Shown here: in pieces, positions 17,238 through 27,336 of the stretch
How positions within the stretch are numbered: position 1 is the stretch's first letter
How the letters are laid out: every line of letters begins with the position of its first letter
Origin: WLXB01 sp040221475
Lineage (GTDB): Bacteria > Pseudomonadota > Alphaproteobacteria > Rhodospirillales > Rhodospirillaceae
Direction of reading: 5' to 3'
NCBI GenBank assembly: GCA_040221475.1
Contig: JAVKEJ010000036.1
Coordinates: forward strand, 186,001-250,000
Length of the DNA stretch: 64,000 nt
Notes under the pieces: generated by a model
What the model was told of the DNA's origin: nothing
What the model saw: the letters and a program-made list of their open reading frames with translations, nothing else
Databases searched by the model: none
Position numbers and translations under genes: made by a program

Positions 17238-17879
17238 TTAACCGCGCAAAGCTATGATATTGCCCGCATAGTCTGGGGTCGCAAAAACAGCACTCCCAGC
17301 AACAAGAACCGTCGCTCCTGCTGCAATGCACCTTTTAGACGTCTCAGGGGTGATTCCACCATCGACTTCAATTTCGGTTGGATTTGAGCCAATCATCTCT
17401 CTTAAACGGCTGATTTTTGCCACTTGGGACTCAATAAAACTCTGGCCACCAAACCCTGGGTTCACGGACATCACCAAGACCAAATCGATTTTGTCTAATA
17501 CGTAAGCGATGGACTCCGGTGGAGTAGCCGGGTTCAGGGAAACGCCAGCTTTAACACCAAGGCTTTTGATCAATTGAAGCGTACGGTCCAGATGCTTCCC
17601 CGCCTCTGCATGCACCGTGATGATGTCTGACCCAGCATCGGCGAACGCTTGAATGTACGGGTCCACAGGATCAATCATGAGATGAACATCAAATGGCTTT
17701 TTGGAGTGAGGCTTAAGCGCTTTCACCACGGCAGGGCCTATGGTGATATTCGGAACAAAGTGGCCATCCATGACATCGACATGAATGTAGTCTGCACCGG
17801 CCTGGTCAATCGCTTTGACTTCTTCACCAAGCTTGGCGAAGTCTGCGGACAATATTGACGGCGCAATCTTAACGGCCAT
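17238..17879 (-). CDS. rpe: Ribulose-phosphate 3-epimerase
   Basis: A 213-residue TIM-barrel enzyme of the pentose phosphate pathway that interconverts ribulose 5-phosphate and xylulose 5-phosphate. Family motifs are in order: APSILSADF at the N-terminus, HVDVMDGHFVPN with metal ligands and an acid/base aspartate, DVHLMI, VMSVNPGFGGQ and EVDGGI. It follows tkt by 34 bases on the same strand, so the two enzymes of the non-oxidative branch are co-transcribed. A GGGAG site precedes the ATG. Function is firm. Confidence 0.96.
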   Translation of the reverse strand: MAVKIAPSILSADFAKLGEEVKAIDQAGADYIHVDVMDGHFVPNITIGPAVVKALKPHSKKPFDVHLMIDPVDPYIQAFADAGSDIITVHAEAGKHLDRTLQLIKSLGVKAGVSLNPATPPESIAYVLDKIDLVLVMSVNPGFGGQSFIESQVAKISRLREMIGSNPTEIEVDGGITPETSKRCIAAGATVLVAGSAVFATPDYAGNIIALRG

Positions 17880-17913
17880 AACGCATGGCTCCCAAGGTTA
17901 ATTCCAACACCAC

Positions 17914-19902
17914 CTAAAGGCGTTCTTTGACGGCAGCCACAACCGCAACAGCCGTAATGCCAAAGTGTTTGTATAAGTCGTCGGCTGGAGCAGAAGCGCC
18001 AAAAGTGGACATGCCAATGAATGCGCCATCTGTACCGATGTAACGTTCCCAGCCGAAGCCTATTCCTGCTTCAACAGCAACCCGGGGGGCAGTGCCTAAA
18101 ACAGACATGCGATAGGCTTCATCCTGCTCATCAAACAACGCGGTACACGGCATAGAAACAACAGCAACCGAGATACCGTCCGCTTTCAATGCGTCGCGTG
18201 CTTCAAGAGCCAACGAGACCTCAGAACCGGTGGCGATCAACGTAGCCTGGCGTGGCCCATCGGCTTCCGACAAAACGTAGCCGCCTTTTGCGCAGAGGTT
18301 CTCGGACGTGTCTGACAATCGAACCGTTGGCAGGCCCTGGCGGCTCAGCGCCAGCACAGATGGCCGCTTCGTTTGAGATACAGCAATGCCCCAGCACTCA
18401 GCTGTTTCGACCAAATCAGCGGGGCGCATCATCAGAACATTCGGCATCGCACGCAGGCTGGCGATATGCTCGACCGGTTGGTGTGTCGGTCCATCTTCGC
18501 CAAGACCAATGGAATCATGAGTCATGACATAGATGACTCTTTTCTCCATCAGCGCAGACAAGCGGATCGCTGGTCGGCAATAATCTGTGAAGACTAAAAA
18601 TGTGCCGCCATAGGGAATAAACCCGCCGTGCAAAGCTATGCCGTTCATAGCCGAGGCCATGGCGTGCTCACGCACACCCCAGTAGATGTATCCGCCAGAG
18701 TAATCGTCCGCAGTCACCGGTTTCTGAGACGCGACTTTAGTATTATTGGATCCTGTTAAATCCGCTGAGCCGCCAACCAGTTCAGGAAGAACATTGGTTA
18801 AAGCCTTTAGAACTTCCTCTGAAGCTTTGCGGGTTGCCATTTTCGGCGCATCTTTGACTGCCATGGCTTTGACGTCAGCAATTGCCGACTCCCAACCGGC
18901 AGGCAGTTCACCCGAAACGGTGCGATCAAACTCACTTTTTCTGTCTGCGGGCAGCGCATTTATTGCCTTTTTCCAACTGGCATGCGCCGATTCACCACGG
19001 CGTCCAGCTTCCCGCCACGCTGATAAGATTTCTTTAGGCACCTCAAACGGCGGCGCCGTCCATCCAAGCGCTTCCCGCGCGCCGGCAATCTCTTCATCGC
19101 CTAAGGGAGAACCGTGAGTTTTTGATGTTCCTGCCAGGGTTGGTGCGCCAAACCCAATGGTGGTGCGACAGGCAATGAGTGAGGGTTGGTCCGTTTGCCG
19201 GGCCTGTTCAATCGCAGCTGAAACCGCTTCAGGATCATGCCCGTCAACGCTTGAGGTGTCCCACCCGGAAGCCGCAAAGCGCGCACATTGATCATCTGAG
19301 ACGGTTAAATCTGTCGGCCCATCAATGCTGATTTTGTTATCGTCAAACAAAACGATCAGCTTGCCGAGCTTAAGATGACCCGCCAAAGAAATCGCCTCGT
19401 GACTGATGCCTTCCATCAGACAGCCGTCACCGGCAATCACATAGGTGTAATGATCCACAACACTGGACCCAAAGCGGCCCTCAAGCATGCGTTCAGCCAG
19501 AGCCATGCCCACGGCATTGGCCAGACCTTGCCCCAACGGCCCCGTCGTGGTCTCAGCCGCGGACGCATGGCCATATTCAGGATGGCCAGCCGTAATACTG
19601 CCCAATTGGCGGAAATTTTTGATCTGCTCGATGGTCATGTCTTTCGAGCCCGTGAGGTACATCAGGCTGTACAGCAGCATCGACCCGTGGCCAGCAGATA
19701 GGATAAATCTGTCACGATCCGGCCAGCGAGGATCAGCGACATCGAACTTCAAGAACTCGGTAAACAGCACGGTCGCCACATCGGCCATGCCCATGGGCAT
19801 CCCTGGATGGCCGGAATTGGCCGCCTGGACGGCATCAGCAGATAAGAACCGGATGGCATTGGCCATTTCCGTTTGGGTAACTGCGGTGTCTGAAAGGGTC
19901 AT
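17914..19902 (-). CDS. tkt: Transketolase
   Basis: A 662-residue thiamine-diphosphate enzyme that moves two-carbon ketol units between sugar phosphates. The N-terminal domain holds SGHPGMPMGMAD, GHGSMLLYSLMYL and the cofactor motif GDGCLMEG; the middle domain has WGVREHAMASAMNG with the catalytic glutamate; the C-terminal domain has STFGASAPADDLYKHFGI. Length is normal. The ATG at 19902 is preceded by CCAGG and matches the usual N-terminus; the frame extends to a TTG at 19920 that would include that ribosome site. It heads a tkt-rpe operon. Function is firm. Confidence 0.96.
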   Translation of the reverse strand: MTLSDTAVTQTEMANAIRFLSADAVQAANSGHPGMPMGMADVATVLFTEFLKFDVADPRWPDRDRFILSAGHGSMLLYSLMYLTGSKDMTIEQIKNFRQLGSITAGHPEYGHASAAETTTGPLGQGLANAVGMALAERMLEGRFGSSVVDHYTYVIAGDGCLMEGISHEAISLAGHLKLGKLIVLFDDNKISIDGPTDLTVSDDQCARFAASGWDTSSVDGHDPEAVSAAIEQARQTDQPSLIACRTTIGFGAPTLAGTSKTHGSPLGDEEIAGAREALGWTAPPFEVPKEILSAWREAGRRGESAHASWKKAINALPADRKSEFDRTVSGELPAGWESAIADVKAMAVKDAPKMATRKASEEVLKALTNVLPELVGGSADLTGSNNTKVASQKPVTADDYSGGYIYWGVREHAMASAMNGIALHGGFIPYGGTFLVFTDYCRPAIRLSALMEKRVIYVMTHDSIGLGEDGPTHQPVEHIASLRAMPNVLMMRPADLVETAECWGIAVSQTKRPSVLALSRQGLPTVRLSDTSENLCAKGGYVLSEADGPRQATLIATGSEVSLALEARDALKADGISVAVVSMPCTALFDEQDEAYRMSVLGTAPRVAVEAGIGFGWERYIGTDGAFIGMSTFGASAPADDLYKHFGITAVAVVAAVKERL

Positions 19903-20036
19903 ATGATACCTGGATCGCAACTGGCTATGAATGGGCTGGCAAATGGTCTGGTCGTGTTAAGGGTTTTGGCTGACCAGGCCAGGGATTGCAAGGCCAGGAT
20001 TTTTGTTACGGGTGTGCAAATTGTGGCTTCTAGTGA

Positions 20037-21398
20037 TCACGCCTCCTCGCGCTCCGGAACCCCCTCAATTTCAAGGCCTTCACGGTAAAACTGGTAATTC
20101 GCCTTGCCTTGGGATTTGGCGTGGAACATGGCGACGTCCGCCTTATGGAGCAGCTCTTTATCGTCGGCTGCCTGATCAGGATACATCGAGATGCCAATAG
20201 AGGCAGAGATTCGCCCGATTTGACCATCAAGATCAAAGGGATCTGTCAAAGATTTGAGGATGCGTTCGGCCACCACCACAGTGCTCTCAATGCTATCAAT
20301 CAGTGGCATAATGACCGTGAACTCATCTCCACCGAGGCGGGCCACCGTATCAGACTCACGCACACAGAAATTCAGCCGATCGGCGGTTTGTTTTAACAGC
20401 AAGTCACCCGCATCATGACCGAGCGAGTCATTGACCGCTTTAAAACCGTCCAAATCAATAAACATCAAACCAATATTGGTTTTGGTCCGGCGGCTTTCAA
20501 TCACCATCCGTGACAGACGATCCATAAACAGCGCCCGGTTCGGGATTCCGGTTAACTGGTCGTAATTGGCCTGATAGCGAATCTGCTCTTCATCGAGCTT
20601 ACGTTTGGTGATGTCGTTAATGACCGCAGCATAGTTTTGGACGTCGCCATCGGGTCCCCTTACGAGTGACAATGCCTGCCGGGCGGCATAGCGATCGCCG
20701 TTTTTATTTTTGCACCATTGCTCCCACTCAATTTGACCCGACTTATGCAAATCAGCCATCGTTTCGCGATAAATTTTATCGTCAACAAACAAAAAGGACC
20801 GTATCGGCTGCCCTACAACTTCGCTCGACTTGAAGCCTGAAATCTCGGTAAAAGCGCGGTTTATTTTGGTGATCCTTTCCCGCGAATCAGCAACCAATAC
20901 ACCTTCACTGGTATAATCAAACACGGTAGCTGCCAGCCGGAGTTGCGCCTCCACCGCCTTCCACTCAGACACATCGCGGAGGGTCATTACATACCCCGTG
21001 GTCTTCCCTTTTTCACGCATCGGAGCGATGACGTATTCAGCCTCAAAGGCACGTCCATCGCCGCGGGCCAACCTTACATCTTGGGCAACATAATAGTTTG
21101 CCGAACTAAGCGTGGCAGAGAGACCGAGAGACTCTCCTGCCCGGTCAGAACCGGTGCCGTAGGTTAAAGCACCGTCAATGGTGCTGGCGCACAAGGCACT
21201 GCGGTCACGATCCAAAACCTCAGCGGCAGCCGTATTGGCCATGGTAATGCGGCCCTCAAGGTCAATCGCAATGATTCCCTCATTCGCAGCATTCAGAATT
21301 TTTTGGGTCTGTTGCGCCATACGACGCCAGTGCTCTTCGTTTTCGCGCAGAGACTCAATTCCCGAATGATCAGAGACTTTCTTGTGTTCAATCATCAT
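20037..21398 (-). CDS. Diguanylate cyclase with two PAS domains
   Basis: A soluble protein of about 453 residues. Two PAS domains follow each other (roughly residues 25-150 and 155-285 from the chosen start), each followed by a PAC-like strand segment (VMTLRDVSEW; AAVINDITKRK). The C-terminal GGDEF domain (about 295-440) is complete: DQLTGIPNRALF, MFIDLDGFKAVNDSLGHDAGD and the A-site RLGGDEF, so cyclic di-GMP synthesis is expected. There is no EAL domain and no RxxD product-inhibition site just before the A-site. The start is uncertain: ATGs at 21398, 21395 and 21425 are all possible, and GAGGTG lies 13 bases before 21398. It is on the same strand as tkt, 134 bases upstream. Sensed signal unknown. 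Confidence 0.88.
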   Translation of the reverse strand: MMIEHKKVSDHSGIESLRENEEHWRRMAQQTQKILNAANEGIIAIDLEGRITMANTAAAEVLDRDRSALCASTIDGALTYGTGSDRAGESLGLSATLSSANYYVAQDVRLARGDGRAFEAEYVIAPMREKGKTTGYVMTLRDVSEWKAVEAQLRLAATVFDYTSEGVLVADSRERITKINRAFTEISGFKSSEVVGQPIRSFLFVDDKIYRETMADLHKSGQIEWEQWCKNKNGDRYAARQALSLVRGPDGDVQNYAAVINDITKRKLDEEQIRYQANYDQLTGIPNRALFMDRLSRMVIESRRTKTNIGLMFIDLDGFKAVNDSLGHDAGDLLLKQTADRLNFCVRESDTVARLGGDEFTVIMPLIDSIESTVVVAERILKSLTDPFDLDGQIGRISASIGISMYPDQAADDKELLHKADVAMFHAKSQGKANYQFYREGLEIEGVPEREEA

Positions 21399-21836
21399 GT
21401 GTTTCAGCGGCACCTCAAAAAACATGCGATGCCGCGCGCAATTCCCCCTAGCATATCCCCGGCGCACCTTATTTTTTAATGCGCTTATTGAGTGTAACGA
21501 TGCGCGTTGAAAAAACCTAGAGGGCGCGTGGCAGCTTATTTTTGGGTAGGAAAAAGGTCGTTAAATTGAGACCGTTGACCTTGTGACTTGGTCAGTATAT
21601 ATTAGTTTCGAATAAAAACTAATTATGTCCGCTTATTTTCAAAGGCTTCTGCCATGATTAGCCCAATTTCTTACTGCGCAACTCACCCCGCCGGGATTGT
21701 CAGTCATAATCGGTGGTTAGCGATTAATTTTGCATCTGATGGCGGGATGCGTATTGCGGTGAAGCAGAAGAAACGAGCGCAGCTTAACCCACCGCACCCA
21801 AAGGTGTCGGCCAAAGTCTTAAACCTGCTGCCAAGT
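21399..21836. other. Gene-poor stretch between the PAS-GGDEF gene and msrQ
   Basis: No supported gene. An inverted repeat, ATTAGTTT (21601-21608) with AAACTAAT (21616-21623), lies in AT-rich sequence and could be an operator or a promoter spacer. A plus-strand reading frame from 21654 runs antisense into the 3 prime end of msrQ and has no family features, so I do not call it. Confidence 0.5.
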
Positions 21837-22463
21837 TCAGGTCCATTTTTTGTATATGCGAAAGCCGAGCAATACACTCAAGATCAGGGCATAGATCAGC
21901 GGCTCTGTGAAGTCGGCCTTGATCATCATATAAAAATGGATCACGCCTAGGATGGCCGCTGGGTAAACCAGCACATGCAACCTACGCCACGTTCGCCCAC
22001 CGAGACGCTTTATCATTTTATCCGTCGATGTAATCGCGAGCGGGGTTAACAGAAGCACAGCTGCCAAACCTAGCGTGATGTAAATTCGTTTTATGATATC
22101 TTGCCAGATTCCAGTCCAGTAAAAGAACTGATCCAAACCGATATAGCTGAAAAGATGCAAGAGCACATAAAAGTAAGCGAACAACCCGAGCATACGCCGG
22201 ACTCTTCCGACTACGTTCCACCCCGTCACCACACGTATTGGTGTTACGGCCAAAGCAATAAGCAGAAATCTTAGAGCCCAATCGCCAAGCTCTCTCGTAA
22301 TAGCCTCAATTGGGTTGGCGCCAAGACCACCTGTAGCGGCTCTAAAGACGATCCAAATCAGCGGCAAAAGACAGGTACAGAAAACAATTGGCTTGAGCCA
22401 CCGATCTGGTGACTTGCGCGCGTGCCGCTGAGGGGGCGTGGTGATTTCTGCGGTATCAGTCAT
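21837..22463 (-). CDS. msrQ: Heme-binding membrane subunit MsrQ of the methionine sulfoxide reductase system
   Basis: A protein of about 208 residues with six hydrophobic helices and the ferric-reductase-like layout of MsrQ. Conserved pieces are GDWALRFLLIALAVTPIR, RRMLGLFAYFYVLLHLFSY with heme-ligand histidine, and RTWRRLHVLVYPAAILGVIHFY with two further histidines, each listed separately along the chain. MsrQ passes electrons from the quinone pool or a flavin reductase to periplasmic MsrP. Unlike the usual msrPQ operon, msrP is 8 kb away (30509-31486). The ATG at 22463 is preferred; the frame extends to 22505. It is divergent from the MFS gene. Function is well supported. Confidence 0.88.
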   Translation of the reverse strand: MTDTAEITTPPQRHARKSPDRWLKPIVFCTCLLPLIWIVFRAATGGLGANPIEAITRELGDWALRFLLIALAVTPIRVVTGWNVVGRVRRMLGLFAYFYVLLHLFSYIGLDQFFYWTGIWQDIIKRIYITLGLAAVLLLTPLAITSTDKMIKRLGGRTWRRLHVLVYPAAILGVIHFYMMIKADFTEPLIYALILSVLLGFRIYKKWT

Positions 22464-22554
22464 AACCCTAGCCGTGTAGTCTACCTCTCCGCACAAGGGA
22501 AGCATCTGGCTTCACACATCCGCGTGAAGCACGGAACCGTGAGGGGGAAACGGT

Positions 22555-23907
22555 ATGGTCATCGATAAGAGCTGCAACAAATTCGGCCCAGTTTGGTTAG
22601 CCCCGGGGGTGACCACGGGAAACACTCTGACCCTGATGTACGCAGCTTTTTTTACCATTGGCCTCCTCACCTTTATTGGCATTGGGACGCCTTATGTCCT
22701 GACTGAAATTTTACGCGTTCCCACAGATGAGCAAGGCGTGGTCAGCGGCAATCTGGTCTTTTGGACAGAGATTATCACGCTCCTTCTGTTTGGACCTGTT
22801 GGCATTGCCGCAGACCGCATTGGCCGCAAATCCGTTTACCTATTCGGGTTCTTGACCATGGGCTTGGGATACGCCCTGTATCCTATCGCTGATAGCATCT
22901 TCGAACTCACGCTTTACCGCATTATCTACGCGATCGGCGTCGCCACTTCGACCGGGATGCTTGCCACCATTGTGACAGACTACCCGCAAGAAGCCTCGCG
23001 TGGAAAACTCGTTGGCATTGTCGGCGCCATGAACGGGTTAGGTGTTGTTTTCATTAACCGCGTCTTTGGCTCTCTTCCAGAACGGTTTGTCGAGAATGGT
23101 ATGACGGGGCCCGAAGCTGGTGAAATGGTTCATTGGCTGATAGCCGGGCTGTGCGTGCTATCTACAATCGTGCTGTGGTTTGGGTTGAAAGACGGAACAC
23201 CCGCGAACGAAGACGAAAAGCCGCCGATTAAAGACCTCGCCGTCAGCGCCGTAAAACAGGGGTGGAGAAACCCTCGTATTGCCTTGTCTTACGGCGCGGC
23301 CTTCATCGCCCGCGGCGATCTCGTCATTCTCGGCACATTTTTGACGCTGTGGGGAACCGTTGCTGGCGTTGACCAAGGGCTCCCAACGGGGGAAGCGACC
23401 CGTAAAGCGACCACCGCTTTTATCATCGCGCAATCCGCAGCTTTGATCTGGACGATCTTAATCGTATTTTTCATTGACCGCTTCAGCCGCACTGGGTTTC
23501 TTGCGTTTTGCATGGCGCTTGCAGCCCTGGGGTATCTCGGCATGGGTTTTGTTGATGACCCCACTGCCGCTGACGCCCGTCCGCTGTTGGTCTTGTTGGG
23601 TATTGGGCAAATCTCAGCCTTCTTTGGGTCTCAGGCCTTGGTTGGCCAAGAAGCACCCTTGGCAGAGCGAGGCGCAGTGATCGGCGGGTTCAACATCTCA
23701 GGTGCCATCGGCATCCTGTTCTGTTCGTTTGTTGGCGGCTGGCTGTTTGATTCCATTGCCCCCAATGCGGTTTTCATCATGGTTGGCGGCATTAACAGCC
23801 TTGTCTTCCTCTGCGCCGTTTTGGTGCGCTGGAAAGCGCCTGGACGGATGCCAGGCGAAATTCAGCCTGATGATACCAGCAGGGACACCCCGGCCCCCAC
23901 CATTTAA
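22555..23907 (+). CDS. Major facilitator superfamily transporter
   Basis: A 450-residue inner-membrane protein with about 12 transmembrane helices. The MFS signature between helices 2 and 3 reads FGPVGIAADRIGRKSVYLFG, with the expected charged D-R-x-G-R-K loop. A cytoplasmic linker rich in charge (DGTPANEDEKPPIKD) separates the two halves. No substrate can be named; drug, sugar-acid and organic-acid carriers share this pattern. A good ribosome site (GAGGGGG) precedes the ATG. It is divergent from msrQ and may be monocistronic; a weak hairpin (about 23910-23930) follows the stop. The family is firm. Confidence 0.88.
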   Translation: MVIDKSCNKFGPVWLAPGVTTGNTLTLMYAAFFTIGLLTFIGIGTPYVLTEILRVPTDEQGVVSGNLVFWTEIITLLLFGPVGIAADRIGRKSVYLFGFLTMGLGYALYPIADSIFELTLYRIIYAIGVATSTGMLATIVTDYPQEASRGKLVGIVGAMNGLGVVFINRVFGSLPERFVENGMTGPEAGEMVHWLIAGLCVLSTIVLWFGLKDGTPANEDEKPPIKDLAVSAVKQGWRNPRIALSYGAAFIARGDLVILGTFLTLWGTVAGVDQGLPTGEATRKATTAFIIAQSAALIWTILIVFFIDRFSRTGFLAFCMALAALGYLGMGFVDDPTAADARPLLVLLGIGQISAFFGSQALVGQEAPLAERGAVIGGFNISGAIGILFCSFVGGWLFDSIAPNAVFIMVGGINSLVFLCAVLVRWKAPGRMPGEIQPDDTSRDTPAPTI

Positions 23908-24103
23908 TCTTTCTGAATCATACGAAAGACAAAGATTTTCAGCGCATTCCGGCCACATTTCAACAATAAAAAAACTGGCGATAAAGTTTGCCATGGATTG
24001 ACTTAACCGCCTCAAGACGTGTCTACATTGGCCTTCAAAATATTGAGGTTTCCCTGGGGGCATCCGCCTCCTTAATACGTGTGTGTGTAGAGTGACGGTT
24101 CCC

Positions 24104-27100
24104 ATGAGTTTTACAAAGTCCTACCAGACCGGCTTGGCAGCCAAACTGCTTGCTTCAAGTATGGCCCTCTCCGTTGGGATAACAGGCTACGCCTTAGCTG
24201 GCGATTTAACAGTTACTGACTCACGTACGACGCCAGCAAATACGGCGACGGGAGACGGCTCTGGCCCAGGCAATATCGTGATTGAGGGCGGCGGCTCCAT
24301 CGCTCTGACGACCGGCATTCCCGTCACACTCAACAGCAACAACTCCATCACCAACGATGGTCAGATCTCTTTAGAAGCGGAGTCCAACGCGGTTGGTATA
24401 TTGGTCGATGGTTCGGGCGGCAGCCTGACTGGAAATATTACAAATAACGGTGTGATCTCAATTCCGGGACCGGCAGAAGACAGCAACCTGATTGATACGC
24501 CTGTCAACAATAAGGGCATCCTCATCAGCGGCCCTGGAACATTTAATGGTTCATTGGTTAACAATTCCACGGGGGTGCTGGAAGTTGGCGGTGACGGGAC
24601 GATTGGCATCTTGCTCAACACCAGGATGAACGGCTCCTTTGTCAACAACGGTCGCATTACCACCATCGGACGCAGTTCTATTTCTCTCAGCTTCAATGGC
24701 GATGTGAATGGCGACCTTTCAAACAATGGGGTGCTGACGTCTTCCAGCGAAGACGGCATCGCGCTGTATGTTGGCGGAGAAGTGTCGGGTAAGATCACCA
24801 ATGCAGGCAGCATTAATGCAGGCCGGTCATCCTTTAGAGACGTCGATTTCAATATCATTCCAGAATCTGCCGGCGAGGCCGGAATGTGGATCGCCAACTC
24901 CGTCGGCGGTGGAATCGAGATTCTCGGCAACGGTGTGACCGACGCCCAGGAAGCCGATTTAGATGCGGACGATCCGGCATTCGATATTGCAGATGCTGAG
25001 ATTTCAGTGCTTGGCGACGGCCAAGCGATCCGGGTTAGGCCCGGCGGCCCCAAAGGAACATTCAACAGTATAAATATCGGCGCCGTTGGCAGCGGTGAGG
25101 ATGCGTTTGGCATCATCAATCGTGGTGTTCTCTCGGTCGGCGGCACAGTGGAGGGTATTCCAGCAGAAGGCGTCACCATTGAAGGTCTCGTCTCCGGCGG
25201 CACAATTTATACGGCCACGGTGACGGGCGGATTGCGCAATGATGGCGGCGACATCCGGGCCGGCACAACGGATGCAACCTCAACAGCAATACGGATAGGC
25301 AATTACGGAACTGTACCGAGCATTGTGAACAGCGGTTCAATTCTGGCTGTCACCAACGATTCTGAAGAGGACATCAACGACGGCACGATCAGCGACCTTG
25401 GCGGTGATGCCTACGCCATCCTTGTTGAAGAACAGGGTGTCCTCACCAGCGTCACCAACACGGGCCTTATTCAAGCCAACGCTGCCGGGTCTGGCTCAAG
25501 TGCTTTTGCGATCGTCGACCGGGGCGGCAACCTCGCCAATTTTTCAAACACTGGCGACGTCCTTGCCACGATTCGGGCTGCTTCAACGGGCACAATCATG
25601 GCGCTTGATGCGCGTAACACGGCTGCGGATTTTACCTTCTTTAACTCGGGCACGATGACAGGTGATATTTACCTCGGCAGCGGGGCAGGCAACGACAGCT
25701 TCACCGTAACCGGCGGATCTATTGGCGCGTCTGTGATCTCCATGGGCGGCGGCACGGATGCCATCTCGCTCTCAGACACAACGGTGTCGGGAACGTTTCG
25801 CTTCACCACCGGCGCGAAAACAGCCTCCATCGAGAACTCAACATACACAGGTGGATTTGTTGGAACCGGGTCTACGGTCGACCTAACCGTTTCAAATACG
25901 GACTGGACCATTCCAGCAGACGCGGGCGCATCTTTGTCCAGCTTGGATATCCAAGGCGGCACGACGCTACGCATTGAAGTGGATGGTGTGAACGAAAGAG
26001 CTGGTACGATCAGCACAACCGGAACGGCCACCTTGGCAGCTGATACGCAAATTGTTCCGATTTTACGAAATTTCATCACAGATCAACAAACATTTACGCT
26101 TGTTGAGGCTGGCCAACTGAATACGACATTGATCCCAGCGGACGCAGTGCCTGCAGAAACATCTTACATGCATAACATTCGTGTGGTGACAGAGACAGCG
26201 ACACCGAATGCAATTTTACTGGAAGTCACACGCCGCACGGCAGAAGACCTTGCCCTGCCAACCAACCTGGGCATCTTGTATGAATCTTCCGGTGCCGCAC
26301 TCAGCGCAGACACAGATTTTTTTACTACCCTCGCGGCGCTAACCACACAAACTGACTTTGAGTCCGCACTCAGTCAAATTCTTCCAGACACGACAAACGC
26401 CATCGTTCAATCAGCGCTTGATCAACAGAATATGGCGCTGGGGTCTATTAACCGAAGACTAGACCGCGTTCCCGCACTTGGTTTCTACCGCGACCGCCCA
26501 ACGGTTTGGATTCAGCCCATGGGGCACTACGCCAAACGAAAAGCGGATGGCGAACAGCTCGGGTACACCAAATGGTCGGGCGGCATCGCAATTGGCACGG
26601 ATCGTTATGTGGGCAACAGCACACGCGCCGGCTTGGCCTACACGCAACTCTGGAGCTTCCCAGATCTCTTAGAGTCACCCAACAAACCCACAGAATTCAG
26701 CAGCTCTCAACTCAACGGTTACTTCCGCACGGGCACGCCCATCCGCCATATCCAGGGTGGCGTTACGTTTGCTTATGACTCGTTTAACACCGAGCGCAAC
26801 GTGGAGTTTGCTGGCATTGACCGAACTCTCCTAGGCGACGGCAATGGCTATGAACTCGGTACAGCCTGGCAATTGGCACTTGGTGTCCGTCGCGGCACCT
26901 TGAGTTTCGTTCCAACGGCGCGGGTCCAATACCTCTACATTAACCAAGGCTCCTATATTGAAGAAGGTGGCGGCAACGGCTTGAACCTCAGCGTACCGTC
27001 GAACACGGTCGACTCCTTGCGGGGCAGCCTGGGTTTAGCAGCACGCAAAGCGTTCTTGCAGGAAGACAACACAAACTTAGAGTTTGAAGTCCGCAGCACC

Positions 27101-27328
27101 TTCACGCGGGAATTCATGACTGGCACGCAAGATTTAGAGTATGCCTTCGCAGCCGGCGGCCCAACCTTCACACTAGAAGGTGCCAAGCACCTCCAAAATG
27201 TGTTCTCTCTTGGCCTTGGCGTTTTCTACAAGAATGAACATGCCACAGTCGCCTTCGATTATGATGGCGAAAAAGCCAGTGGGTACACCGCCCACACGGG
27301 CGCTGTGACGGTCCGCTTTAGATTCTAA
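24104..27328 (+). CDS. Autotransporter (type V secretion) with beta-helix passenger
   Basis: A 1074-residue outer-membrane protein. A signal peptide covers about the first 33 residues (cleavage near ALA-GD). The passenger (about 35-760) consists of repeated short units of the form N-x-G-x-I with Gly/Asn turns (ITNNGVISI, VNNGRITTI, LSNNGVLTS, ITNAGSINA, VNSGSILAV), diagnostic of a right-handed beta-helix. The C-terminal 270 residues form the autotransporter barrel, from TVWIQPMGHYAKRK to a terminal VTVRFRF ending in phenylalanine, recognised by the Bam complex. There is no obvious protease triad, so an adhesin or surface-layer role is more likely. The ATG at 24104 is preferred over an upstream GTG. 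The architecture is firm; the role is inferred. Confidence 0.9.
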   Translation: MSFTKSYQTGLAAKLLASSMALSVGITGYALAGDLTVTDSRTTPANTATGDGSGPGNIVIEGGGSIALTTGIPVTLNSNNSITNDGQISLEAESNAVGILVDGSGGSLTGNITNNGVISIPGPAEDSNLIDTPVNNKGILISGPGTFNGSLVNNSTGVLEVGGDGTIGILLNTRMNGSFVNNGRITTIGRSSISLSFNGDVNGDLSNNGVLTSSSEDGIALYVGGEVSGKITNAGSINAGRSSFRDVDFNIIPESAGEAGMWIANSVGGGIEILGNGVTDAQEADLDADDPAFDIADAEISVLGDGQAIRVRPGGPKGTFNSINIGAVGSGEDAFGIINRGVLSVGGTVEGIPAEGVTIEGLVSGGTIYTATVTGGLRNDGGDIRAGTTDATSTAIRIGNYGTVPSIVNSGSILAVTNDSEEDINDGTISDLGGDAYAILVEEQGVLTSVTNTGLIQANAAGSGSSAFAIVDRGGNLANFSNTGDVLATIRAASTGTIMALDARNTAADFTFFNSGTMTGDIYLGSGAGNDSFTVTGGSIGASVISMGGGTDAISLSDTTVSGTFRFTTGAKTASIENSTYTGGFVGTGSTVDLTVSNTDWTIPADAGASLSSLDIQGGTTLRIEVDGVNERAGTISTTGTATLAADTQIVPILRNFITDQQTFTLVEAGQLNTTLIPADAVPAETSYMHNIRVVTETATPNAILLEVTRRTAEDLALPTNLGILYESSGAALSADTDFFTTLAALTTQTDFESALSQILPDTTNAIVQSALDQQNMALGSINRRLDRVPALGFYRDRPTVWIQPMGHYAKRKADGEQLGYTKWSGGIAIGTDRYVGNSTRAGLAYTQLWSFPDLLESPNKPTEFSSSQLNGYFRTGTPIRHIQGGVTFAYDSFNTERNVEFAGIDRTLLGDGNGYELGTAWQLALGVRRGTLSFVPTARVQYLYINQGSYIEEGGGNGLNLSVPSNTVDSLRGSLGLAARKAFLQEDNTNLEFEVRSTFTREFMTGTQDLEYAFAAGGPTFTLEGAKHLQNVFSLGLGVFYKNEHATVAFDYDGEKASGYTAHTGAVTVRFRF

Positions 27329-27336
27329 AAGGCGCC

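Noticed and set aside
17238..17879. rpe as a member of the phosphate regulon
   Set aside because: It is downstream of tkt on the same strand, 34 bases apart; the Pho box faces pstS, not rpe.
21654..21950. Plus-strand 98-residue frame before msrQ
   Set aside because: It runs antisense over the 3 prime end of msrQ, has no recognisable domain and no good ribosome site.
24361..25203. 280-residue minus-strand frame
   Set aside because: Lies wholly inside the autotransporter passenger on the other strand; its proline/serine-rich composition is the shadow of Gly/Asn/Thr-rich repeats.
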